Assembly (NCBI RefSeq): GCF_027595985.1
Contig: NC_073304.1
Location: forward strand, 213,372,500-213,436,499
Length of the DNA stretch: 64,000 bases
Direction of reading: 5' to 3'
DNA from: Sorex araneus
Taxonomy: Eukaryota; Chordata; Mammalia; Eulipotyphla; Soricidae
The notes below the pieces were generated by a model that was not told where the DNA came from, did not search any database, and worked only from the letters and a program-made list of their open reading frames with translations. Both the position numbers and the translations under genes were made by a program. Of this stretch, positions 1 through 10,509 are shown piece after piece. Each line of letters opens with the position of its first letter. Position 1 is the first letter of the stretch.

Positions 1-260
1 CACTGCTCAAGCTGGTGATGGTTTGACGCTCAGGAGCCACTCGGGTCACACTCAGTGGTGCTGGGGCCATGCGGTGCCTGGGATCAAACTCAGCCTCACA
101 CACACTAGGTATGTGCTCTCCCGCTCAGTCACATCCTTGATCCCCAACTGTCCATTGCGTGTGTGGTGCCAGGGATCAAAACAAGAGAGTGTGTGTGGCG
201 GGGGCGCCTCATGAGTGTAAGGCAGGACAACTGCTACTGAGTCATGTCTTTCTGCTGGTT

Positions 261-453
261 CCTTTTTTTTTTTTTTTGTATTTTGTTTTGCTTTTTGGGT
301 CACACCCGGCGATGCACAGGAGTTACTCCTGGCTCTGCACTCAGGAATCACCCCTGGCAGTGCTCAGAGGACCATATGGGATGCTGGGAATCAAACCCGG
401 GTCGGCGGCATGCAAGGCAAATGCCCTACCCACTGTACTATTGCTCCAGCCCC
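261..453 (-). mobile_element. Shrew SINE, A-tailed class
   Basis: Full length, with target duplication TCTGCTGGTT on both sides (251-260, 454-463) and an oligo-T on the plus strand at 262-276. Confidence 0.9.
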
Positions 454-479
454 TCTGCTGGTTGCTTTTTAATTGGGTG

Positions 480-629
480 GGGGTCACATCTGATGATAGT
501 CAGGGATTACTCCTGGCTCTGTGCTCAGGAATCATTCCTGGCAGTGCCTATGGGACCAGACGAAGTGCTGGGGATTGAACTCAGGTTGGCCGGGTGCAAG
601 GCAAGCACTGTACTATCACTCCATCCCCC
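480..629 (-). mobile_element. Older shrew SINE, no A tail left
   Basis: Recognisable by ACTCCTGGCTCTGTGCTCAG and the terminal CTATCACTCCATCCCC; about 15-20% diverged by eye from the young copies. Confidence 0.75.
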
Positions 630-708
630 AACCCCTCTGCACAGTTGAAACTCCAGACCAATCTATGTGCTGTAAAACCAAAGAGGATAGACAAAGGGTC
701 AGTTTGGA

Positions 709-867
709 ACTGGGGCGATAGTACAGTGGGTAAGGTGCTTGCCTGGCATATGGTCAACCCGGGTTGGATCCCCGGCATCCCATATGATCCCGTAAGTACC
801 ACCAGGAGTGATTCCTGAGCAGAGTCAGGAATAAGCCCTGAGCATGGTCGGATGTGGCCCCCAAACT
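709..867 (+). mobile_element. Older shrew SINE invaded in its tail by copy A
   Basis: Head CTGGGGCGATAGTACAGTGG and body CCACCAGGAGTGATTCCTGA. Its own tail, GTGTGGCCCCCAAACT-like, continues beyond 1119 after the inserted RTE-tailed SINE. Confidence 0.8.
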
Positions 868-1108
868 GTCACTGTCACTGTCATCCCGTTGCTCATTGAT
901 TTGTTCGAGCGGGCACCAGTAACGTTTCCATTGTGAGACTTATTGTTACTGGTTTTGGCATATCCAATATGCACTGGTAGCTTGCCAGGCTCTGCTGCGC
1001 AGGCTCGATACTCTCGGTAGCTTGCTGGGCTCTCTGAGAGGGGCGGAAGAATCGAACTCGGGTCGGCCAAGTGAAAGGCGAACGCTCTACCGCTGTGCTA
1101 TCACTAGG
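868..1108 (-). mobile_element. RTE-tailed tRNA-headed SINE (copy A)
   Basis: Flanked by a perfect 11 bp duplication GCCCCCAAACT (857-867 and 1109-1119), so it is a discrete insertion, placed in the tail of an older plus-strand SINE. Minus strand: tRNA-like head, then a body different from the common SINE (CGGAAGAATC reversed, AACAATAAGTCTCACAATGG), then the tail ACTGGTGCCCGCTCGAACAA, ending in GACAGT repeats. The tail translates YWCPLEQINEQRDD, like the C-terminus of the LINE at 61961. Confidence 0.88.
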
Positions 1109-1119
1109 GCCCCCAAACT

Positions 1120-2158
1120 AACTAAATAAAAGGTACAGATCAGGCTCCTTTCCCTAAGGAACCGGAAGCTGCAGACACTAGCCCTCACCCGCCCAATTTA
1201 AGGGCCCAGGGAACAGATTAAGTGGCACAGGGAACAGATTTGCTTACAGAGCTGAGGAGGGGTGGAGGGCAAACTGTCAGACAATGCGGGGCTCTAAATA
1301 AAGACTCGGGGAGTCTCTGCAGGCCTCAGAGGCAGCGCAGCGCAAGGTGGAGGCGAGGCTGAGCGTGCATGCGCGAGCACTGAGAGTAGGGAGTGGACAG
1401 GACATGAGGTGGACGTGGGGGCTGAGGAACCCACGGGGGCAGGAGCCAGGGCTTGGCCAAGTGGGGCAGAGGCAGCCCATCTTCCCGGAGGCAGCAGGCA
1501 GCAGGAGATGAAAGCACCTCCCTGTGATTCAGTCCCTGTGGGAGAGCAGAGGCCAGTTGGGGAGACCGGGAAGGACGTCCTGGGGCCGGTGAGGCGCGGG
1601 TCACTGCAGCAAGGATTCCGTACGATGGAGCTGTGGCTCATGACTGAGCATAGAAGCCCCGCTCTTTCCTGTTGCAGGGCGTGGGGACCCTAGCGCAAAG
1701 GGGGTCACTCTCACCCACGGCTGGCCCGCTCTCCACCCTGGAGCCAGGGCACAGGCCTGCAAGTGGGCGGAGGGGACAGAGGACGAAGGCAGGGCGGGGA
1801 GAAGCAGAGGAGCTCGAGGTTTCCCTCTGACTTAAATTTTTTTCACCACGTTGATTTAAATCGTGGGGGAAATTCTGACCCCAGGGTGGTACTAGGGGAA
1901 CCCGGCAGGGCTGTACCTAGCAGAGCAGTGCCTTCAGAGCTGGCGGTGGTGGAGGGGGGGGTGGCCCTCCCCTTCCCCTCCCCCCCTTCCCGGCTTCCTG
2001 GTTTCTTAGCAACAGGAAAAGGGAGAAAGCTGCCTGTTCAGGGTTCAGGTTCCTAACCAGATTTACAGTCACAATATTTAGGCCTCTTTTCTTTTTTCTT
2101 TTCTTTTCTTTTCTTTGTTTATAATTCAGAGACCTTGGAGAAACACAGCACAAGATAG
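1120..2158. other. No gene seen
   Basis: GC-moderate unique sequence with a CTTTT-rich stretch at 2083-2117. No exon, tRNA or young repeat recognised on either strand. Confidence 0.5.
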
Positions 2159-2170
2159 AAGACTGCATTT

Positions 2171-2341
2171 GTGGGGCCAGAGCGATAGTCCAGCGGATAG
2201 GGTGTTTGCTTTGCACACTGCCTACCCAGATTCCCCAGCAACCCAGATGGTGTCCCCCTCTTTCCGCACCCCCCCACCCCCCAGCCTGCCAGGAGTAAGC
2301 CCTGAGCACCACGCAGCGTGACCCAAAAACCAACCCAAAAA
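2171..2341 (+). mobile_element. Shrew SINE with 12 bp target duplication
   Basis: AAGACTGCATTT on both sides (2159-2170, 2342-2353). The centre is altered by C-runs. Confidence 0.85.
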
Positions 2342-2689
2342 AAGACTGCATTTTGTTGATTTGCTGCATTATTTGGAGGGGGGTGTGGGGAGTCAGAGAC
2401 TTCCCCGTGGATATTGGGGGCTGGTGAAGGCGTCTTGCATGCTGAGCACTTCGGGGTTTTTCCCCTCTCACCTTGATTCATGTTCTTAATTCAAGAGCTA
2501 CTTAACAAACAAAATTTCCCCTTATTCAACCTAAGTATGCAGTGGAAAATCTTTCCTTGATTTGTTGACAGCAGAAAGTTTGAGTCTGATAAGATCTCTA
2601 GAAAGCAGCAGGAGGCAGAAGCTGGAGAGTCCTCTGCAACCCTCGGGAAAGAGGACGGCTATTCTCTCTTTCTTCTGCCACCCAGGACC

Positions 2690-2832
2690 GGGGCCTCACT
2701 GATGGTGCCCAGGGCTTACTCCTGGCTCTGCACTCAGCGATCACAGGGATCACTCCTGACAGTGCTGGGGGGACCGTATTCCGTGCAGGGGAGGAAAATG
2801 GGTCAGCCACTTGAGTCACACTATTTCTCCGC
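2690..2832 (-). mobile_element. Degraded shrew SINE
   Basis: Keeps TTACTCCTGGCTCTGCACTCAG and a C-rich 5' end, with an internal duplication of GATCAC. It ends just before a TCCC microsatellite. Confidence 0.6.
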
Positions 2833-2856
2833 CCAGAATTTAGGTGTTATCTCCTG

Positions 2857-2970
2857 TCTCCCTCCCTCCCTCCCTCCCTCCCTCCCTCCCTCCCTCCCTC
2901 CCTCCCTCCCTGTCTCTCCCTCCCTCCCTTCCTCTTTCTCCCTGTCTCTCTCCCTCCCTCTCTCTCTCCT

Positions 2971-3004
<34 letters not shown>

Positions 3005-3060
3005 CCTCTCTCCCTCTCTTTCTCCCTCCCTCACTCTCCCTCTCTTTCCCTCATTCCATA
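2857..3060. repeat. (TCCC)n/(TC)n polypyrimidine tract
   Basis: About 200 bp of almost pure C/T on the plus strand, with 14 or so consecutive CTCC units followed by CT runs. It can form H-DNA in principle. Confidence 0.95.
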
Positions 3061-3079
3061 CCGCCCCCCCCCCCCCAAT

Positions 3080-3220
3080 CCGTGGAGCTCAGAGCTTACT
3101 CCTGGCTCTGCACTCAGGGATCACTCCTGCTGGTGTCGGAGGACCATATGGGATGCCGGGGATAGAACCTGGGCCCACGTGCGTAAATCCCTAGCCACTG
3201 TACTATCTCTCCAGACCCCT
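3080..3220 (-). mobile_element. Shrew SINE, older copy
   Basis: Begins after a C13 run and ends CTATCTCTCCAGACCCC. Lies in MYCBPAP intron 1. Confidence 0.8.
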
Positions 3221-3897
3221 GATTTGTTTTCTTGAGGGCTGTACAGTTAATGATGAACCCTTAGCTATCTCCCAGAGTGACCACCATAAGTGGAAACTAA
3301 GAAAGTAGCACTGCACCCCTGTAGCCAGAGGGGAGGGGGGCACAGCCCTGCCTGCTGTGTCCAGAGACGCCCTGTGTGGGGACCTGGACAGGAGTGCCAG
3401 GCCTGATGGAGCAGGTGGGAAGGGGCAGCAGAAACAGAAGTAGCCGAGCTGGGACCTTTCTTCTAGCACATTTTCCAGGGCTCTTGGGACCCCACCTAGA
3501 GAACCGGCAGAAGTCTGACCCTCTCCACTCACTGCTCTCTCCCAGCTCTCTTCCCTGCGCCCGCCCCCACCAACCCAAATTACTGGGCACATTCCCCAAG
3601 TTTCGCACAATGTCATCTCTCTCCCACATGATTCCCGGGAGGGAGGGGCTTGGGCAGACCCCCCATTCCCAAGGTCCTGTATTCCAGGTCTGGATGTCCT
3701 GTGCCTCTCCCGAGGGTCCTGCAACAGTGCCCCCCGCCAGACCCCGTGCTCTGTGCCTTCCCTGGCGTGGGGGCTCCCACTGCCTTGTCCATCACTTTTC
3801 AAGTGCGCCTTCTGCCTTATCCCATCCCCCATCTCAGGTGAGGCTCCCATCCCGCAGCCCCGCCCCTGGCCCTGGCTGGCTCCCGGGGCAGCCAAAC
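3221..3897 (-). other. MYCBPAP intron 1, proximal part; no exon seen
   Basis: Unique sequence downstream of the exon 1 donor. A long open frame continues from the exon into the intron by chance but shows no family resemblance past residue 26. Confidence 0.55.
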
Positions 3898-3976
3898 CTT
3901 TCGTGTTCTCTAAGAGCTCAGGCAATTTGTTCGACGTGGGGATCCTCAGGCGCGACTCCTTCTTCAGAGACTTCAT
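3898..3976 (-). CDS. MYCBPAP: MYCBPAP exon 1 (N-terminus only)
   Basis: First coding exon of MYCBP-associated protein, a testis- and cilium-associated protein linked in published work to the central apparatus of motile axonemes. The reading frame begins MKSLKKESRLRI, which matches the start of the human protein as I remember it, and continues for about 26 codons to ENTK before a splice donor (AAAG|GTTTGG on the minus strand). The ATG at 3974-3976 has a good context (CACCATGA). An in-frame upstream ATG at 4025-4027 has no stop in between, so a 17-residue longer start cannot be excluded. No second exon could be recognised between here and position 1, so intron 1 is at least 3.9 kb and the remaining exons lie left of the window. 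Identity rests on a short stretch and on synteny with RSAD1. Confidence 0.75.
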
Positions 3977-4017
3977 GGTGCCGGGGACTGTGATCGTGGG
4001 CCTGCTCCCCAGGCCCT

Positions 4018-4290
4018 GACACGTCACTAGGCCGGCGCCGCACCCCCCAATCCCTCACCCCGCCCCCGGGACCCCCCGCGCGCCTGCCAGCGGCTGCCGC
4101 TGCGTCCTTGGCAACCGGCGCCCGCGCGGGGCGCGCTGGCCAGCGGCCTCCTCCGACGTCACCTTTCTCAGCCCCGCTGGCCCGCCGAGGGTAGCCCCTG
4201 GAACCGGGTCGTGACGTCACGGGCGGGGCAGGGGTCCGGGTAGGTGGAGGTGGCCGCGGGACCGGTGGGCAGGACGTCCTAGACACGGGA
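4018..4290 (-). promoter_or_regulatory. MYCBPAP: CpG-rich MYCBPAP promoter with CRE-like sites
   Basis: A GC- and CpG-rich stretch directly upstream of the MYCBPAP start, unlike the repeat-rich flanks. It contains a perfect palindromic CRE (TGACGTCA at 4212-4219), a second CRE-like site GACGTCA at 4155-4161, TGACACGTCA at about 4018-4027 and GGACGTCC at about 4272-4279. Around 4100-4115 the strand reads TCCTTGGCAACC, which on the minus strand gives GGTTGCC, one half of an RFX X-box. CREM and RFX factors drive many testis and ciliary genes, so the sites fit the expected expression of MYCBPAP. Factor binding is inference. Confidence 0.6.
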
Positions 4291-4759
4291 AATGGGGCTG
4301 GGGTGGAGCTGGGGGTGGGGAGGAGGAGTGGTCCTCGCTGGGAGATTGGGAGGCCTTTGGGAAGGGGGTCCTAAGAGGAGTTGTGGGGGGCAGTGAGAGG
4401 AAGGAGCCCTAGGGGACAGAGGGGGAGCCTGGGGGAAGAAGTCTAGGGGAGGGAGGGGACCTGGGCCGCTGGTGATTACCCCTCCCTCTGTCCTTCCACT
4501 CATACAAACCGTCTCTTTCCGCAGCGGAAGCCTGGACCTTCTGGAAAGCCCAGAAGCCCCCACCCCTATTCCCCACACACAGGCACCCCTCCCCCGCTTG
4601 TGCCTTTTAGCTGTCTGATGGCTCTTCCGCCTGTGAGCTTACACACCCCGACACTCTCCCGCCATTTGCCACAGCCCCTGTGGCCTCATGCTTGGGACAT
4701 GCCAGGCTGCTCCCTCACTCTGGAGACTTTGCTCTTCCAGGCTGACCAAGGGCCCAAGA

Positions 4760-4948
4760 GGGCTGGAGTGATAGCACAGCGGGTAGGGTGTTAGCCTTGC
4801 GCGCAGCTGACCCCCAACCCAGGTTCAATTCCCAGCATCCCAAATGGTCCCCGAGCACCGCCAGGAGTAATTCCTGAGTGCATGAGCCAGGAGTAACCCC
4901 TGTGCGTTGCCAGGTGTGACCCAAAAAGCCAAAAAAACCCCAAAAAAC
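4760..4948 (+). mobile_element. Shrew SINE, A-tailed
   Basis: Has the variant AGTGCATGAGCCAGGAG, shared with the copy at 16651. The A tail is broken by CCCC. Confidence 0.88.
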
Positions 4949-4986
4949 TAAGGGCCAAAGTGTGTGATCTCAGGGTGGTGCATCTT

Positions 4987-5010
4987 ACACACACACACAC
5001 ACACACACAG
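4987..5010. repeat. (AC)12 microsatellite
   Basis: Twelve dinucleotide units, close to two SINE copies. Confidence 0.9.
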
Positions 5011-5073
5011 ATGTGTCATTGTATTTTGGAGTTATTTTGACCTGTTATCAATCTTCCTATAAGAATATAAACT

Positions 5074-5255
5074 ACTAGGCTGGAGCGATAGCATAGCGGT
5101 TAGGGCGTTTGCCTTGCAAGCGGCCTACCCAGGTTCGATTCCCAGCATCCTATATGGTTCCCTGAGTACCGCCAGGGGTAATTCCTGAGTGCAGAGCCAG
5201 GAGTGACCCCCCATGCATTGCTGGGTGTGACCCAAAAAGCAAAAAAAAAAAAGAG
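5074..5255 (+). mobile_element. Shrew SINE with 12 bp target duplication
   Basis: AGAATATAAACT at 5062-5073 and 5256-5267. Young-looking, with an intact B box GGTTCGATTCC. Confidence 0.92.
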
Positions 5256-5754
5256 AGAATATAAACTCCAGGGGCCAGAGAGCAGGAACGGAGGTGCCAT
5301 GCTGACTTTGTCGGCTGTGGTGAGACCCTGGTTTAAATCCCCCACCTCTGCCCCCCACCACATATGGTCCCCTGAGCACTTAGCAAGCAGGCTGAGGGGG
5401 GCCCAACTCTCCCCCCCACACCAGATATTAACTCCATCAAGGCAGTGAGATTTGTCCCTTGTCCCCATCCAAACCCAATGTCTCACACACTTGTCATTTG
5501 GACACCGAAACAACGGACTTTAGAGATGCAGAACTGAGTTCCAGTCCCAGCTGGGCCTGCTGCTCTCTGTGCATGCCTGAGCCCAGACCCTGAGCGCCCC
5601 CCGCACCCCCCCTGCCTTGGAGCCACAGGGTCTCTCATAAAAGAGGCCTCGACATCTCCCACACGGGCTCCCTGGAAGGACATCACCACCATAACAGGAG
5701 TGTAGATGCCGTCCACTCTCCAAATGGTGGGGCTGAGAGAGCCAGTGTGCCCTG

Positions 5755-5800
5755 AGTCCATTTTACAGATGGAAGAATTGAGATCCCAGAAGTAACGTCC
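5755..5800 (+). repeat. MIR-like core fragment
   Basis: ATTTTACAGATGGAAGAATTGAG matches the familiar MIR motif for the segment around TTTACAGATGAGGAAACTGAG. Confidence 0.45.
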
Positions 5801-6311
5801 CAGGCCAGGGCTCTTTGGATTTGGGCCATTTTTCCTGAGTTTTGCTACCGTTGGCAAGAGCAAAGAGGGCTACCAATCGGGACGGTCCATCCTGGGCTCC
5901 CTCTGTTGCCCCCAGGGACTCTCCCTAGGGGCATGACCCCTACTTCCCACCCTCTAGACTGGCGCTGCCCTCCTGAGGGGGCTTCCTTCCTGGGCATCCC
6001 CTTCTCTCCTACATTCTGAGGCCCAGGCCCCAGCCCCTTGCCCCCTCCAGGAAGCCCCCAGTTTGCTTCATTCCATGAACATTTACTGAGCACTGCAGAT
6101 GCACGGCCTGGATGTGAGTCACTGAGGTGCTCAGTGAAAGCAGCTCCTGAGCCAGAGGAGTGTGGGGGTGTGGGGTGGGGGGCTGACTGCAGGGGGCCTG
6201 GGGAGAGGGCAGTGGGAAAGCCAGTGAGAGGGGAAGGGGGATGAAGCCGCCCTGGGCTGGGAGCCTCCAACAGGGTTGCAGTCTCAGCAAGCCTGGGGTC
6301 CAGAACTGTGT

Positions 6312-6555
6312 ATGTCACTATCGTCCCGTTTGCTCATCGATTTGCTCGAGCGGGCACCAGTAACATCTCCATATGAGACTTGTTGTTACTGTTTTTGGCA
6401 TATCCAATATGCACGGGTAGCTTGCCAGTCTCTGCCGTGCGGGCGAGATACTCTCGGAGCTTGCCGGGCTCTCCAAGAGGAGCGGAGGAATCGAACACGG
6501 GTTGGCCACAGTGGTAAGGCAAACACCCTACCTGCTGTGCTATCGCTCCAGCCCA
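6312..6555 (-). mobile_element. RTE-tailed SINE (copy B)
   Basis: Complete from GGGCTGGAGCGATAGCACAG at its 5' end (6555 side) to the tail CTGGTGCCCGCTCGAGCAAA. One extra base in the tail disrupts the relic frame. No clear target duplication found. Confidence 0.85.
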
Positions 6556-6695
6556 AACATTCTGTGGATTCTGTCATGCTCTGCCCTCCTGGCAGATGAA
6601 GGGGCGGATTCTCCGTGGCTGATCACTCTCCTCTCCACCGAAGGAGCTAGCTCTGGGAGAGAGGGAAGAAGTATCAGAAATAACAGAAATATCTT

Positions 6696-6880
6696 TTTTT
6701 TTTTTTTTTTTTTGCTTTTTGGGTTACACCTGGTGATGCACAGGGGCTATTCCTGGCTCATGCACTCAGGAATTACCCCTTGGCGGTGCTCAGGGGACCA
6801 TATAGGATGCTGGAAATCGAACCAGGGTCGGCTGTGTGCAAGGCAAACACTCTACCCACTGTGCCATTGCTCCAGCCTCC
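6696..6880 (-). mobile_element. Shrew SINE with 17 bp perfect target duplication
   Basis: AATAACAGAAATATCTT at 6679-6695 and 6881-6897, with a T20-like run on the plus strand. Among the youngest copies here. Confidence 0.94.
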
Positions 6881-7212
6881 AATAACAGAAATATCTTATC
6901 CTCCAGGAGTTTGAATCCACTCGAGAGCGAAAGAGAAACACCCAAACTCTCTCGCTTCCAGAAGGCCTTATCTCTGGGGAGATCTAAGGCATGCAGGCTG
7001 CCTGGCTGGAAGCAGGACAGAACTGGGGGATCCTTTGGGTTCAGCAGAGATTGAAGGACAAAAGGAAGGGGTGAGGCCAGGGTCGAATGGGTACTGTCCC
7101 TGACTGACCCGGGACAAGTCTCGTCCTCTCGCTGTGCCTTGGCCCCGCCACCTGCTTCCTGCAGGCAGGAGACTCCATTAGAGCTTCTTCACCTCTTGAG
7201 AATATGATTTCT

Positions 7213-7382
7213 TTTGTTCTGTTTTTGGGCCACACCCAGAGATGCTCAGGGCTTACTCCCTGGCCCTGTGCTCAGGAATTACTCCTGGCAAAGCTCGGGG
7301 GCCCATAAGGGGTGCCCGAGATCGAACCCGGATAGGCCCTTTGTAAGGCAAATGCCCTACCCACTGTACTCTCTTTGGCCCC
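7213..7382 (-). mobile_element. Shrew SINE, older copy
   Basis: Head and B box retained (reverse of CGAACCCGG). Tail is GTTTTTGGGCC, not the AAAGC type. Confidence 0.8.
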
Positions 7383-7499
7383 AACCTTTTGAGAATCTGA
7401 TTAAAGCCAGAAAACTTCTCTAAAATGAGGCTGGAATTAGCCCTGAGCACAGCCGGGTGTGTCCCCCCAAGAAGCGTGCATTATGTATGTGGGGGGGGT

Positions 7500-7870
7500 A
7501 ATAAAATATACATAATAACTTCACCATTTGAACAAATACATATCAGTGGCATTTAGCACACTGAGAAATGTATTCATTGTACATTGCTGCGACCCAGTTC
7601 CAGAGGTGTTTGCATTTTTCCCAAGTAAACCAACAAACAGTCACTCCCCATTGCTCCCCTCCCGGCCCCTGAACCTCATCTACTTCCAGTCCTGACTGCT
7701 TGGCCCATTTCCTATGAATGGAACCAGGTCACGTCTGACCGCCTGCAGCTGCCTTCTTTTATCTAGCAAGTGTGTTTTCGGGGTTCTCTGTGTGGAATCC
7801 TGTAGCAGTCCTGCCGTCCTTTTTGGTGGCTGAATAATATTCCGCCCTCCCTGCAGTTCAACCATCTGGC
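7500..7870 (-). mobile_element. Ancient L1 (L1M-type) 3' UTR fragment
   Basis: The plus strand reads the reverse complement of the well-known old L1 3' UTR: CAGTGGCATTTAGCACA, ACTCCCCATTGCTCCCCTCC, CTATGAATGGAACCAGGTCA, GGCTGAATAATATTCCG. Confidence 0.75.
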
Positions 7871-10080
7871 CCTGGGCTGGGTTGGACCGGGCTGAGGTCA
7901 TGGTGCCGTAGATATCTCTGAAAGCAGATGCCCAATCTGTCCTCTCTGGGTGTAGAGGTTGTGATGACTACCCCTTGGGAACTTGGACAGAAGAAACATG
8001 AAGGAAGACTCCTTAGGGAGGAGCACTCGAGATCAGCCTTCCTCTGCGGGCCAGGCGCAGGCCCTCCTCGTGAGCACTCCCCAGGGAAAGTGCAGGAACA
8101 GCAGCCTTCAGCCTCCCCAGCACTCACAGTGGCCTCCTCTGCCCCCCGGCTGCCTCCGCCAGCTCCACTCCGGAGAAGGAGGTGGCTGGGCTGACCAAGG
8201 GCGTGACATCAATTACCGCTTTGCGTCTCTGTTTATTTCCACCCAGCCAGGTGCCGGCCCTGTTGTCAGCCTCTCTCTGCAGAAGCCAAACTGTCTCCCA
8301 AAATAGAAAGTGTGTTTCCGCCGCAGGCTGCGGTCGCCTCCCAGACACCGCCGGGCCCCCCTGAAGCTTACGTCTGGGGAGGCTGTCCTCAAGCCCCTGC
8401 CGTCTCCCACCTCTCCATCCATCACCCCTGCCCCCTCCTCCCTGTTCGCCCCGTTTGTGCCTCACCTTCGCACACACCCCTGCTTCCGTCCCCTGGAAGC
8501 AGGCCACACCCTCCCTCCTACACCGCAGCCCACCATGGACCCCCTTGGCATGCTGACACATCACAGGGATCTGTTGTGCTCCTGGGCCCTTGAGGGAAGG
8601 TTGGCCACAGCTGCACCCTGTCCCCCTGAGACACAGCTGGAGTCTCCAGGAGGATGTGCGGATTCTGGGAGCCACCCCCCCAACCTCAGACTGCTGAGTC
8701 CCGTCTAGAGGAGGACCCCAGAGAAGATTTCTCCGAGGCCACCCTGCCGGGCGGAATGAGGAGCAAGGAGACCCAGCATGAAACACAGCTTTGCATCGCC
8801 CCCTTGTTCCTTGGGGCGGGGGATCCTTCTCCCTGACTCCCCCGTCTGACTGTCCCCACAGAAGAGCAAGTCCCGGGAGCAGGCCTGGCTGTCTCGGGGC
8901 TCTCAGAAGGGCGTGTGATGGAGGCCAGGGGCAGTGGGCGGGCAGCGTGGGGCAGGCTCCAGGGCCCCCTGCCCCTGCTGTGTGGGTCCACGGATGGGAG
9001 AGAGCTGGTGTTCTCGTGCATGGCTCTTCAGCAGGGGGCAGGGGAGAGGGGGTGACGCTCCTGGGAGTCCCTCGAGGGCAGAAGTTCCAGTGTGAGCTTT
9101 AAAAAGAACGCCATGGACTGCTGTGACACACGGATGATGGCATTTTCTGGGGCCTGGACAGATAGTGTGACCTGGGGAGTGGACAGGCAGCGTGTTCTGG
9201 CACATGGGCAGAGTGTCCGTGGCCATGGATGGAAAGCGTGCTCTGGACATGGGTGGACAGCATACTCTGGGGTTCTGGGGCTAGGCGTTCCACTCAAAGG
9301 AAGGTTCTGGACCTAACTTTCTCTCCCTGTCCTGCTTATAGAAGAGAGCCAGCCCATCTTGAGGGGTGGCGTATCTTAGGATCGGGGGTGTTGCCCAAAG
9401 GACTTCCTGACACCAAAACTGAGAACAACGTCAAGGTCGTGCGGAGCTGGGACTAGGGGCAGGTGGGATGGGGGTGAGGAACAGCCTTGGACTCAAGTGT
9501 CTTTCTCTTGGGGTGACCCTAGCACCTTGCACCCTTCTGAGGCTCATCGACTTCCCTTGCGGACCGGGTCCCATTGATTTCTCAAGATCAAGGCTAGGGG
9601 CACGAGAAGAAAGAAGTGCAAATACTCTGAAAACTGTACAGATGAAAGGGATTATGGCTAAGGCTCAGAACACTCCAATCCACTCGATAATTTATCTCTC
9701 CGACAGTGTGGTAGGCAGAGTAACAGCTCCCCGGGGAGATTCACTTCCTCCCGGTGGGAAGCTGGGAATTGGTTGCTTTGCGAGGCATAAAGGGCTTTGC
9801 AGCCGTGATTAAGGATGCTGACAAGGAGGGGAAATCTGCACTATGCAGATGGGCTCTCACATGACAGGACCCTTCAAAGAGGAGCAGGAGGTCGAGGGCG
9901 GACAGCAGTGAGGAGTCCAGGGGCATGGCTGAAGAGGGGAGGGGAACGCTTCTTCCCCAGGGCCCCCAGGGGGACCTGCAGCCTCCTGCCTCCCGTGAGT
10001 AGCATAACACAGCACAGGAGTGCAGTTGGAAGGCACTAAATTGGCAGTGACTTGTTACATCAGCAATAAAAAAATTAATG
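7871..10080. other. No gene seen; weak tandem region at 9150-9275
   Basis: Unique, moderately GC-rich sequence. Between 9150 and 9275 a degenerate unit around GTGGACAGCATACTCTGG recurs three or four times. No exon recognised. Confidence 0.45.
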
Positions 10081-10082
10081 TC

Positions 10083-10236
10083 GGGGGTCGGGGAGATGGT
10101 TCAGAGGCAGGAGCACAAACTTTGCATGCAGGGGCCCAGTTTATTCCCCAGCACTGTATCGTCTCCCGAGACCCACCAGGAGTGACACCCAAGGACCGAG
10201 CCAGGAGTGACTCCTGAGCACTACTGGGTGTGCCCC
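10083..10236 (+). mobile_element. Old shrew-type SINE
   Basis: Diverged head GGGGAGATGGTTCAGAGG, but ACCAGGAGTGAC and CCAGGAGTGACTCCTGAGCA remain. Confidence 0.65.
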
Positions 10237-10311
10237 CGGGTTAGATCAACCTTGTTTTAAATCTGATTCTCTATTTTTTCTCTTTCTTTCTTCTTTTCAT
10301 TCATTCATTCT

Positions 10312-10477
10312 TTGTTTGTTTGGGGCCATACCTGGTGGTGCTCAGGGATTATTCCTGGCTCTGTGCTGAGGAATCACTCCTAGCAGGGCCCGGGGGGACC
10401 CCTGTGAAGTGTTGGGGATTGATCTGGGGTCACCTGTGCGCAACACAAGGGCCTTATCCACTATACTATATTGGCCC
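10312..10477 (-). mobile_element. Old shrew-type SINE
   Basis: Begins TTTGGGGCCATACCTGGTGG and ends CTATACTATATTGGCCC. Several substitutions in the B box. Confidence 0.72.
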
Positions 10478-10509
10478 TTCTTTTACTTTTTTTAAAAATA
10501 TCTATTCTT

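Noticed and set aside
2840-3235. Open frames rich in S, P and L or in R, E and G
   Set aside because: Translation of the TCCC/TC microsatellite.
5074-5255. tRNA gene calls suggested by A and B box motifs in SINE heads
   Set aside because: The B box is perfect, but the heads lack a complete cloverleaf with anticodon and acceptor stem and occur in dozens of copies; they are SINEs.
9650-9900. Segment resembling an old LTR or DNA transposon (AGGGCTTTGCAGCCGTGATTAAGGA)
   Set aside because: The motif feels familiar from old mammalian repeats, but I could not assign a family, so no feature was called.
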